10,376 nucleotides of DNA. Origin: Lachnospiraceae bacterium UBA3401 (GTDB lineage: Bacteria; Bacillota; Clostridia; Lachnospirales; Lachnospiraceae). The translations under genes were made by a program, and so were the position numbers. The stretch's first letter is position 1, and each line of letters begins with the position of its first letter. The stretch covers positions 19,262 through 29,637 of the forward strand of contig DEPD01000097.1 of NCBI GenBank assembly GCA_002358575.1, given 5' to 3'. The notes beneath the pieces were generated by a model. That model had not been told where the DNA came from, did not search any database, and saw only the letters and a program-made list of their open reading frames with translations. Shown here in pieces: positions 1 to 5,221 of this stretch.

Positions 1-45
1 CCGAAGGCTGAACTGTTACAACTGTTCAGAAAGGATAGAAAATAA
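1..45 (+). CDS. 3' end of an unidentified upstream gene (partial)
   Basis: The first 45 bases read without a stop as 14 residues ending LQLFRKDRK, then TAA at 43-45. The stop touches the ATG of the CYTH gene at 46, and the AAGGA that serves that gene (31-35) lies inside this reading frame. Such end-to-end packing is typical of an operon with coupled translation. The fragment is far too short to assign a family, and a chance open frame of this length is possible. Confidence 0.45.
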   Translation, partial: PKAELLQLFRKDRK

Positions 46-561
46 ATGGATTACACAGAACTTCAAAACATGGAAATTGAAAAAAAATATACCTTAAAAA
101 ATTTGCCAAACAATCTGGAAAGCTATCCCTGTAAGTTTATCGAGCAGGCATATTTAAACACTTTCCCTGTCGTGCGCATCCGCAAATCTGATGATTCATA
201 TTATCTGACCTACAAGGGAAGTGGACTGATGGCGCGCGAAGAGTACAATCTGCCGCTTGATGAAGCCTCCTATCAGCATCTGCTCACAAAAGCAGACGGA
301 AATATTATCTCCAAAAAACGGTATATAATCCCTCTTAAAAACCCACAGTTTGACAGTAGTTATAAGCCGTTTGTTACCCCTACACTTTTTATTGAACTTG
401 ATGTATTTGCACCGCCTTTTGCACCGCTTATTATGGCAGAAGTGGAATTTTCCAATGTCGAGATGGCAAATGCCTTTATCCCACCTGCATGGTTTGATCA
501 GGATGTCACCAATAACCCAGACTATCATAATTCAGTTATGAGCCGCAAAATATTTGTATAA
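46..561 (+). CDS. CYTH-domain (triphosphate tunnel) protein
   Basis: This 171-residue protein belongs to the CYTH / triphosphate tunnel metalloenzyme superfamily, whose members hydrolyse triphosphates (inorganic, thiamine or RNA 5' ends) or, in class IV, make cAMP. The signature ExExK is visible as E10, E12, K14 in MEIEKKY. It is followed by paired basic residues on a strand (R44-I-R46), K57 in LTYKG, the acidic R64-E-E-Y strand, KKRYIIPL, and late acidic strands ELDVF and AEVEF, which would bind the metal. No signal peptide or membrane segment is seen, so it is cytosolic. The start at 46 is preferred because AAGGA lies 10 nt upstream; the inner ATG at residue 9 has no ribosome site. The substrate cannot be told from sequence. 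Confidence 0.88.
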   Translation: MDYTELQNMEIEKKYTLKNLPNNLESYPCKFIEQAYLNTFPVVRIRKSDDSYYLTYKGSGLMAREEYNLPLDEASYQHLLTKADGNIISKKRYIIPLKNPQFDSSYKPFVTPTLFIELDVFAPPFAPLIMAEVEFSNVEMANAFIPPAWFDQDVTNNPDYHNSVMSRKIFV

Positions 562-581
562 TCATTTTGCTTTTGACTCAA

Positions 582-647
582 GGAACTGTTCAAAAATGAC
601 TTGTGATAATGCCATATAAATGTCCTGGGCTATTTATTAACAGTTCC
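582..647. repeat. MITE-like inverted-repeat element, copy A (66 bp)
   Basis: The element begins GGAACTGTTCAAAAAT and ends in ATTTATTAACAGTTCC. The ends are inverted repeats matching at 14 of 16 positions. It is flanked by CAA at 579-581 and again at 648-650, a 3-bp target duplication. It lies between the convergent CYTH and tdk genes and overlaps the last tdk codons. It encodes no protein. The palindromic ends could fold in RNA and may help end both transcripts. The near end shares the core GGGCTATTTATT with the copy at 6487-6541. Confidence 0.85.
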
Positions 648-1203
648 CAAGCATACCAAGTTTAAAATGTTTCCTGCAAAGCGCCACATAACGATCATTA
701 GCGCCAAGCAGAACTTGCTCACCATCCCGCACAATGCCATCATCATTAAAACGCGCATTGCAAGTCGCTTTTTTACCGCACCAACACACTGTCTTTATCT
801 CTTGAATGGTATCGGCTATTGTAATCAGCCGCTCACTCCCCGGAAAAAGATTATTCTGAAAATCTGCGCGAAGCCCATAACATACCACAGGCACATCCAG
901 AAAATCCACAATATCCGACAGAAAATCAATCTGCTCCTTTGTGGCAAACTGCACCTCATCCACAATGATACAGTGATACGATTTTATTGTCGCCTCCGGC
1001 ATTTCCACAAGCTCATCCAACAATATACACTCCATCTCCAAACCAATTCTGGAGCGAATCACTCGCGCCCCATCACGGGTATCCGTCTTAGTCTTACACA
1101 GCAGCGCCCGCTGCCCTACTTCCTGATAATTAAAATGTGTCATCAGTGCATTAGCAGTCTTAGAACTGTTCATCGCACCATAATAAAAATATAACTTTGC
1201 CAT
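637..1203 (-). CDS. tdk: Thymidine kinase (class II)
   Basis: This cytosolic salvage enzyme phosphorylates thymidine to dTMP with ATP. The 188-residue protein opens with MAKLYFYYGAMNSSKT; the P-loop GAMNSSKT occupies residues 9-16. The Walker B-like CIIVDEVQF follows, and the C-terminal half carries zinc-ligand cysteines in CWCGKKATC and in ALCRKHF. The class II thymidine-binding lasso is expected between the two Cys groups. The start at 1203 has AGGAG 9 nt upstream; an in-frame extension to 1248 lacks one. The final residues G-N-C and the TAA stop come from the inserted repeat at 582-647, so the C-terminus has been rewritten. Catalytic residues lie well upstream, and the enzyme should be active. 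Confidence 0.95.
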   Translation of the reverse strand: MAKLYFYYGAMNSSKTANALMTHFNYQEVGQRALLCKTKTDTRDGARVIRSRIGLEMECILLDELVEMPEATIKSYHCIIVDEVQFATKEQIDFLSDIVDFLDVPVVCYGLRADFQNNLFPGSERLITIADTIQEIKTVCWCGKKATCNARFNDDGIVRDGEQVLLGANDRYVALCRKHFKLGMLGNC

Positions 1204-1263
1204 TCTGATATTCTCCTGTATCAATTTGCACCATGTACCATTGAACAAAAGGTTGTTCTTCTC

Positions 1264-1326
1264 CTACTCGCCACGCAGAGCGTCCGTCAGCTTGCTGACA
1301 TATTTCATTTTGACGCTCGTGCGCAT
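1264..1326 (-). other. Nested palindrome with a 20-codon open frame upstream of tdk
   Basis: GAGCGTC at 1278-1284 pairs with GACGCTC at 1312-1318, and inside it GTCAGC (1286-1291) pairs with GCTGAC (1294-1299), giving a two-tier hairpin. On the minus strand the same stretch is open from an ATG at 1326, directly after the tRNA terminator, to a TAG at 1264, encoding 20 residues ending KLTDALRGE. No ribosome site precedes that ATG because the terminator U-tract occupies the place. A structured leader or dispersed palindromic repeat is more likely than a translated peptide. It lies in the tdk 5' region. Confidence 0.45.
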
Positions 1327-1356
1327 AAAAAAAGTCTGGAAAACCCAGACTTTTTT
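1327..1356 (-). terminator. Intrinsic terminator after tRNA-Leu
   Basis: GTCTGG at 1334-1339 pairs with CCAGAC at 1345-1350 around a short A-rich loop. Read on the minus strand, the stem is followed by seven T. A matching T-run on the other strand (1351-1356) makes it look bidirectional. It begins one base past the tRNA discriminator, so it should end the tRNA transcript before tdk. Confidence 0.85.
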
Positions 1357-1357
1357 A

Positions 1358-1441
1358 TGCGGAAGATGGGACTTGAACCCACACGTCGTATCCGACACAA
1401 GATCCTTAGTCTTGCCTGTCTGCCAATTCCAGCACTTCCGC
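1358..1441 (-). tRNA. tRNA-Leu (anticodon AAG)
   Basis: This 84-nt class II tRNA has a 7-bp acceptor stem GCGGAAG / CTTCCGC with discriminator A and no encoded CCA. The anticodon stem CAAGA / TCTTG encloses the loop CTAAGGA, so the anticodon is AAG, reading CUU and, if A34 is deaminated to inosine, CUC and CUA. The long variable arm folds as GTCG-GATA-CGAC, and the T arm is GTGGG-TTCAAGT-CCCAT. The leucine identity fits A73 and the long variable arm. The gene follows kptA on the same strand by 56 nt but has its own promoter. Confidence 0.96.
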
Positions 1442-1451
1442 GAACAAACAT

Positions 1452-1480
1452 ATATTATCGCATATCAGTGCTTTTGTCAA
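1452..1480 (-). promoter_or_regulatory. Promoter of tRNA-Leu
   Basis: On the minus strand a perfect -35 TTGACA (1475-1480) is followed by a 17-nt spacer and a -10 TAATAT (1452-1457). Transcription would start about 4 nt before the tRNA 5' end, leaving little leader. The promoter sits just past the kptA stop. Confidence 0.85.
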
Positions 1481-1497
1481 TAGTATTTTTTAATTTT

Positions 1498-2049
1498 TTA
1501 TACGTTTATCTGTTCGATATATTTTATATCGACTTTTTTGGTCAGCCATACCCCATTTGCAGAGAGATAAAATACCTTTCCGTCCTGATACATTCTTCCG
1601 CTAAAGATCTTTAAAACAATCGGTTTCCCATGGCGTTTTCCCACATTGATCGCCGTCTCAATATCCTTTGACAAATGTACATACAAACGACCCATCGGTT
1701 TTAGCCCTTCTGCTTTGATACTGTTATAAAATCGTTCCGCAGTCCCATGATATAAAATTTTCGGTGGCTCCTGCTCCTTCAGCTCAACATCCACAGGAAC
1801 ACTGTGTCCTTGATTGGCACGGATCAGAGTCCTATCTTCATTAAATGAATATCGTTGTTTATTATCTGTTCTGACAATCTCCTCCAAAATATCTCTATTG
1901 ATTTTTTTCCCACTTTTTTTAATTCCCGATATTAACTGATCGACCTCCGCCCAACCATGCTCATCAAGCTGGATATATGCTGCTTCTGGATGATGCCGCA
2001 AAATTAAACTAAGAAATTTACTCAAACTGTCATTTGATGCTTTTTTCAC
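1498..2049 (-). CDS. kptA: RNA 2'-phosphotransferase (Tpt1/KptA family)
   Basis: Tpt1/KptA enzymes move an internal 2'-phosphate from RNA to NAD+, giving ADP-ribose 1'',2''-cyclic phosphate and nicotinamide; some also ADP-ribosylate 5'-phosphorylated ends. The 183-residue length is normal for the family. The N-terminal RNA-binding lobe shows SKFLSLILRHHPE with the conserved R18-H19, then GW (32-33), KQRY and the hallmark IRANQGHSV (about 76-84). The NAD+-binding lobe has LYHGT (99-103) and RLYVHLS (121-127). The start is GTG at 2049, with GGAAGGGG upstream. It is divergent from the RNA ligase pair and followed by tRNA-Leu. Bacterial roles remain poorly understood. No key residue appears to be missing. 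Confidence 0.95.
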   Translation of the reverse strand: MKKASNDSLSKFLSLILRHHPEAAYIQLDEHGWAEVDQLISGIKKSGKKINRDILEEIVRTDNKQRYSFNEDRTLIRANQGHSVPVDVELKEQEPPKILYHGTAERFYNSIKAEGLKPMGRLYVHLSKDIETAINVGKRHGKPIVLKIFSGRMYQDGKVFYLSANGVWLTKKVDIKYIEQINV

Positions 2050-2080
2050 ACAAATTCCCCTTCCAAATCAATTTGTAACT

Positions 2081-2119
2081 ATTATAGTACACGCAAATTA
2101 TATTTGTGTGTACTATAAT
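2081..2119. promoter_or_regulatory. 39-bp near-perfect palindrome upstream of kptA
   Basis: ATTATAGTACACGCAAAT (2081-2098) is the inverse of 2102-2119 with one mismatch, separated by TAT. Each arm carries a TATAAT-like -10 hexamer facing outward (minus 2081-2086, plus 2114-2119), but neither has a convincing -35 at 16-18 nt. The palindrome lies about 30 bp upstream of the kptA GTG. It could be an operator for a dimeric regulator, a bidirectional activator-dependent promoter, or a small palindromic repeat. Confidence 0.6.
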
Positions 2120-2205
2120 TTAATCGCCTGTCTATATCTTAGCATTAGAAACAATATCTGTAAAGAATAGAAAAAAATGTTTGAGGTGGACAAACTCCCC
2201 CAAAC

Positions 2206-2350
2206 GTTACAATTCACACCCACGCCAGATTTCGGATTGATTTATGATGATTTGGTGTGAATTGATACACACCAAATGCCACAAAGCAGGCATTTGAGCA
2301 CTGGCTCCCGCACCATGCAGCAAGTGTATGGTGCGGGTGTGAAAAGTAAC
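2206..2350. repeat. 145-bp inverted-repeat element with internal hairpins
   Basis: GTTACAATTCACACCC (2206-2221) and GGGTGTGAAAAGTAAC (2335-2350) are inverted repeats matching at 14 of 16 positions. Inside lie ATTTGGTGTG / CACACCAAAT (2250-2259, 2268-2277), AAATGCC / GGCATTT (2274-2280, 2289-2295) and a perfect CCCGCACCAT / ATGGTGCGGG (2307-2316, 2328-2337). AATTCACACC (2211-2220) can also pair with GGTGTGAATT (2254-2263), so alternative folds exist. C-rich, A-rich flanks resemble each other (CCCCAAAC / CCCCAAAAC), possibly a decayed target duplication. A minus-strand open frame of 67 codons runs through it, but the perfect stems argue for RNA or mobile DNA. Confidence 0.6.
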
Positions 2351-2439
2351 CCCAAAACCGCAATATGATTATAAACAGTATTATGCATGAGCGTCTCTTT
2401 TTGAACACGATTTTCACTCCGCTCTATGACCTGAACTGC

Positions 2440-2468
2440 TTGACAAAGATTTTATCGGGTGTTATAGT
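2440..2468 (+). promoter_or_regulatory. Consensus promoter for a candidate ncRNA
   Basis: TTGACA (2440-2445), a 17-nt spacer and TATAGT (2463-2468) make one of the strongest promoters in the window. The predicted start is near 2475. No protein gene of normal size begins within the next 600 bases, so it most likely drives a noncoding RNA. Confidence 0.8.
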
Positions 2469-2474
2469 GAAAAT

Positions 2475-2735
2475 CGACAAAAGTGTTTCTGTTTTATAGA
2501 CTCCGCGAGTCTATTTTCAAGAGGAGGTTCCCCATGTAATGCGATATTCCAACAGATAAATACCGAAAATCCGCAGGCACTCTCCTATTAGAATATGTTT
2601 GCAATTGTACTCGCGACAGATAAAATCTGCCGCGAATATTGCACCAACCGTAGCCGTAAAGCGGCATATTTCCTTATGCGGTTGTACGCATTATATTATA
2701 CTGGCGGTCAATCTTTTTGACCACCAGTATAACAC
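2475..2735 (+). ncRNA. Candidate structured noncoding RNA of about 260 nt
   Basis: The RNA would start about 7 nt after the TATAGT box. Hairpins follow in series: ATAGACTC / GAGTCTAT with a CGC loop (2496-2514); GCAAT...ATTGC enclosing TCGCG / CGCGA and CAGAT-AAA-ATCTG (about 2600-2643); a CCG-rich stem-loop near 2650-2690; and a 13-bp end stem ATACTGGCGGTCA / TGACCACCAGTAT with one mismatch (2698-2710, 2718-2730). An ideal ribosome site GAGGAGG (2521-2527) precedes ATG-TAA, a start directly followed by a stop, so no real protein is made. It sits between kptA and the RNA ligase. It does not match tRNA, tmRNA, SRP or RNase P as I know them; a known Firmicute class such as raiA is not excluded. 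Confidence 0.55.
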
Positions 2736-2769
2736 ATGCAACATATGCTAAAAATTGTGTCTGATATTT

Positions 2770-2797
2770 TTGTGTGTCTACAAAATTGGAATATAAA
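2770..2797 (+). promoter_or_regulatory. Possible promoter of a short RNA
   Basis: TTGTGT (2770-2775), a 16-nt spacer and TATAAA (2792-2797) form a moderate match to the sigma-A consensus. It lies about 100 bp before a good intrinsic terminator with no protein gene in between. Confidence 0.35.
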
Positions 2798-2803
2798 AAA
2801 CAG

Positions 2804-2932
2804 CATGGAACTTCTTTTTCATTTTATAAAAGAAAATCTATTTCTGTATCGCAAGACAGCCAACTACAGCTTGTCTAACGCGCTACTTTTATTTTGTATG
2901 CTGTGAAAAAAATATTCCTTCACAGCTTTTTT
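2804..2932 (+). ncRNA. Possible second small RNA (about 130 nt)
   Basis: The stretch between the moderate promoter at 2770-2797 and the terminator at 2900-2932 has no open frame of note. It holds a stem AGACAGC / GCTTGTCT (about 2854-2876, with a bulge). It may instead be the 3' part of a longer transcript from 2475 that reads through the 2698-2730 hairpin. Support is weak: one promoter guess and one solid terminator. Confidence 0.3.
2900..2932 (+). terminator. Intrinsic terminator upstream of the ligase operon
   Basis: GCTGTGAA (2900-2907) pairs with TTCACAGC (2919-2926) and is followed by six T. It ends whatever is transcribed rightward from 2475 or about 2800, and shows that this noncoding region is transcribed. 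The stem shares CTGTGAA / TTCACAG with the ligase leader hairpin at 3083-3106. Confidence 0.75.
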
Positions 2933-3019
2933 GTTGTCTCTGCTGCTTGTCTTTACAGTTATGATGAAAGTATAAAGTGGTGGCTATGCAGTCAGTAATA
3001 ATACAGATTTCGCATGATA

Positions 3020-3048
3020 TTGATTCACTGACAAAAAAGCGCTAAATA
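3020..3048 (+). promoter_or_regulatory. Likely promoter of the RNA ligase / HD-Pnk operon
   Basis: TTGATT (3020-3025), a 17-nt spacer and TAAATA (3043-3048) are the best candidate between the terminator at 2932 and the ligase start. A start near 3055 leaves a leader of about 80 nt containing the hairpin at 3083-3106. An alternative lies about 70 bp upstream, with TTGTCT and TATAAA 18 nt apart. Confidence 0.45.
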
Positions 3049-3082
3049 GCTTAAAAAGACTATCTAGTTATAAAAGAGGATA

Positions 3083-3106
3083 CTGTGAAAAATAAATTTT
3101 TCACAG
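3083..3106 (+). promoter_or_regulatory. Perfect hairpin in the ligase leader
   Basis: CTGTGAAAAA (3083-3092) and TTTTTCACAG (3097-3106) form a perfect 10-bp stem with a TAAA loop, 28 nt before the ligase ATG. No T-run follows the stem, so it is not a standard terminator. It may stabilise the mRNA, bind a protein or tune translation. Its sequence resembles the terminator stem at 2900-2926. Confidence 0.6.
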
Positions 3107-3134
3107 GGCGAATTTGGTAAGAATGGAGGATTAT

Positions 3135-3947
3135 ATGGAACAAATTTTTAAATACCCAAGGACCAGACATTTGGAAGGTTCCAAACAGCAATTGGGGGAC
3201 GGAGACTTAAATTTTGTAAAATTAGATGATATCAAAGGAAAATACTTGATTCTTGAAGAAAAAGTAGACGGTGCAAACTGTGGAATTAGTTTTAGCTCAG
3301 ACGGCAAAATGTATCTGCAAAGCCGCGGACACTTTTTAAACGGCGGATATGGCGAACGGCAGTTTGATTTATTTAAGCTTTGGGCTGGTTGCTTTGAAAG
3401 CCAATTGCGCTGCTTGCTTGGAGATCAATATGTGATGTACGGTGAGTGGTTGTATGCAAAGCACACCGTTTTTTATGACAAACTACCTCATTATTTTATG
3501 GAGTTTGATATTTTTGACAAAAAAGAACAGTGTTTTTATTCTACTCGAAAAAGAAAAGAAATCCTAAATAATGCCCCGTTTATCCGCTCTGTTCGTGTAT
3601 TGACAGAAGGAACCTTTGAGACAGTAAATGCGATTGAAAAGTGGATTGGGCCAAGCTTGTTTATTTCTGACAAACAAGAACAAAATTTTCTCACACAATG
3701 CCAGAAAAGCGATACAGATTCTACGTTAGCCATTCGCCAGACAGATTTAACAGGAATTATGGAGGGAATTTATATTAAGGTAGAAGATGGTGACTATGTC
3801 ACTGACCGCCTAAAATTTGTACGAGGAACCTTTCTTAATACCATTCTTGACTCTGAAAGTCACTGGGTTAATCGTCCAATTATAGCCAATTGTTTAGCTG
3901 ATGGAGTGGATCTGTACGCAATGCCAGAGAAGGAGAACCTTTCATGA
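3135..3947 (+). CDS. ATP-dependent RNA ligase (Rnl-type nucleotidyltransferase)
   Basis: The protein seals 5'-phosphate to 3'-OH RNA ends through a ligase-AMP intermediate. The 270 residues show the covalent nucleotidyltransferase motifs in order: motif I KVDGAN, with K43 the expected AMP-accepting lysine; YLQSRG; motif III-like FMEFDIFD; motif IV EGIYIKVE; and motif V DRLKFVR. The N-terminal TRHLEGSK is typical of this ligase group. It lacks BRCT, OB or zinc domains seen in DNA ligases. The ATG at 3135 is chosen because GGAGG lies 5 nt upstream; an upstream ATG and TTG in frame have no ribosome site. The stop overlaps the next gene's start by 4 nt (ATGA), indicating coupled translation with HD-Pnk. 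Confidence 0.92.
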   Translation: MEQIFKYPRTRHLEGSKQQLGDGDLNFVKLDDIKGKYLILEEKVDGANCGISFSSDGKMYLQSRGHFLNGGYGERQFDLFKLWAGCFESQLRCLLGDQYVMYGEWLYAKHTVFYDKLPHYFMEFDIFDKKEQCFYSTRKRKEILNNAPFIRSVRVLTEGTFETVNAIEKWIGPSLFISDKQEQNFLTQCQKSDTDSTLAIRQTDLTGIMEGIYIKVEDGDYVTDRLKFVRGTFLNTILDSESHWVNRPIIANCLADGVDLYAMPEKENLS

Positions 3948-5065
3948 ATCAGAATATTTTAAAAATAATCCGCGACAGCAAATTTTCTTTTTCTCAGCTC
4001 TCCTGCTGTTATCCTGAACTATGTGCACTGAAAAATATTCCACAAAACCCGGAGTATCACAAGGAAGGAGACGTATATCACCATACAGAACTGGTCTGTG
4101 AAAAACTGTTGGCACTTTTTGAATGGAAGGAATTGACACAGGAAGAACAGGGGTTGCTATTTTTGGCAGCAGCTTTTCATGATATTGGAAAAATATATTG
4201 TACAAAACAGGAAAATGGTATATGGATTTCTCCAAAACATACTATTGTCGGAGAAAGAGTATTTCGACAGATGGCTTACAAAAAGGCGGAACAATATAGT
4301 TTCACTTTTCATCAACGAGAAACTATCGCAAAATTAATTCGATATCACGGACTCCCTATATGGTTTTGGACCAAAGATAGAACTGAATTTGATTTGTTAA
4401 AAGCGGCAGAAAGCATTCCTCTGCGACTTTTATATCTCCTCTCAAAAGCAGATGTAACTGGACGAATTACAAAAGATCCTGCTCCCTTTGTGGAACAGGT
4501 TGAATTATTTGCAGATTACGCGCAGGAATTGGGCGTTTGGAAAAAATCTTTCGCGTTCGCAAATCCCTATACAAAATATCAATACTTTCACAGAGAAAAA
4601 TTATGGCATAAGGCAGAACTATGTGACGATACAAAATTTGATGTTCTTTTAATGTGTGGATTACCTCTATCTGGAAAAGACAGTTGGATTGCACAACATG
4701 GTGCAGGATTACCTGTTGTCTCTCTCGATGAAATCCGCGAGCAGTTGAGATTGCCTCCCACAAAGAACTCTGGTAAAGTAGCTCAGATTGCAACAGAACA
4801 AGCCAGAATTTTTTTGAGAAAAAAAGAACCATTTATCTGGAATGCAACAAATATCATCGAAGAAACCAGACAGCGGCTGGTCAATCTCTTTGCTGGCTAT
4901 GGTGCTCGCGTGCGCATTTTATATCTGGAAGTGCCCTATCAAGAGCTAATTGCCAGAAATCAAAAAAGGGCACGCTATATCCCAGAACCCGTATTGGAGA
5001 ATATGATACAAAAATTGGAACTGCCTGCGTCTTGGGAAGCCCATACAGTCAATATAATTTTTTGA
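3944..5065 (+). CDS. HD-Pnk: HD phosphoesterase fused to 5'-OH polynucleotide kinase
   Basis: This 373-residue protein heals broken RNA (or DNA) ends. The N-terminal half is an HD domain: H46-H47, the H79-D80 dyad in FHDIGK, and later His residues (KHTIVGE, RYHGLP) that complete the metal site; it is expected to remove 2',3'-cyclic or 2'-phosphates. The C-terminal half is a P-loop kinase: GLPLSGKDS (239-247, K245), SLDEIR with D262 as likely general base and R265, NATN, and a lid-like RNQKRARYIPEPV. The order matches Runella slithyformis HD-Pnk, characterised by the Shuman group. AAGGAG lies 8 nt before the ATG. It is translated with the RNA ligase and supplies its 5'-phosphate and 3'-OH substrates. 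No membrane or secretion signals are seen. Confidence 0.93.
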   Translation: MNQNILKIIRDSKFSFSQLSCCYPELCALKNIPQNPEYHKEGDVYHHTELVCEKLLALFEWKELTQEEQGLLFLAAAFHDIGKIYCTKQENGIWISPKHTIVGERVFRQMAYKKAEQYSFTFHQRETIAKLIRYHGLPIWFWTKDRTEFDLLKAAESIPLRLLYLLSKADVTGRITKDPAPFVEQVELFADYAQELGVWKKSFAFANPYTKYQYFHREKLWHKAELCDDTKFDVLLMCGLPLSGKDSWIAQHGAGLPVVSLDEIREQLRLPPTKNSGKVAQIATEQARIFLRKKEPFIWNATNIIEETRQRLVNLFAGYGARVRILYLEVPYQELIARNQKRARYIPEPVLENMIQKLELPASWEAHTVNIIF

Positions 5066-5078
5066 AATCAAGTAGGAA

Positions 5079-5130
5079 AGAAGGTCATTCCTTCTACGTG
5101 CATGAACCAGCGGTCAAAAAACTGGCCGCT
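5079..5130 (+). terminator. Paired hairpins after HD-Pnk, possible weak terminator
   Basis: AGAAGG / CCTTCT (5079-5084, 5090-5095) is followed by AGCGGTCA / TGGCCGCT (5109-5116, 5123-5130) with an A-rich 6-nt loop. Neither has a clear T-tract, so termination would be inefficient or factor-assisted. The GCGGTCA stem resembles the stem at 2698-2730. Confidence 0.4.
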
Positions 5131-5136
5131 AGTTTA

Positions 5137-5220
5137 GGCATTGTTCAAAAATAACTTTCAATATTGCTTGTCTTTTTCTCCGAGAGCACTGCTCAAAAAT
5201 CAGTTGCATAGCCCGCAAAC
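5137..5220. repeat. Degenerate remnants of the MITE-like family
   Basis: GGCATTGTTCAAAAATAAC at 5137-5155, preceded by TTA, matches the left end of copy A at 16 of 19 positions. A second end-like motif, ACTGCTCAAAAATCA, lies at 5188-5202, followed by an inverse GGGCTAT core (ATAGCCC). No intact element or duplication can be drawn, so these are read as decayed copies. Confidence 0.4.
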
Positions 5221-5221
5221 T

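Noticed and set aside
9..30. CTGAAC / GTTCAG near the left edge, resembling the GGAACTGTT repeat ends
   Set aside because: It lies in an apparently coding frame, lacks GG and a matching flanking triplet, and the spacing is too short for an element.
667..1194. 175-codon plus-strand open frame opposite tdk
   Set aside because: It is the antisense shadow of thymidine kinase. The minus frame has full family motifs and a ribosome site.
1226..1614. Plus-strand open frames over the tRNA and the kptA end
   Set aside because: They run through a tRNA gene and a terminator and have no ribosome site.
2214..2417. 67-codon minus-strand open frame through the 145-bp element
   Set aside because: It starts with GTG with only a weak adjacent ribosome site, and is Cys/His-rich in a way typical of translated repeats. 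It is built on perfect inverted repeats, so it is better explained as structured DNA or RNA.
2440..2932. A CRISPR array or tracrRNA in the noncoding gap
   Set aside because: There are no evenly spaced direct repeats and no cas genes in the window.
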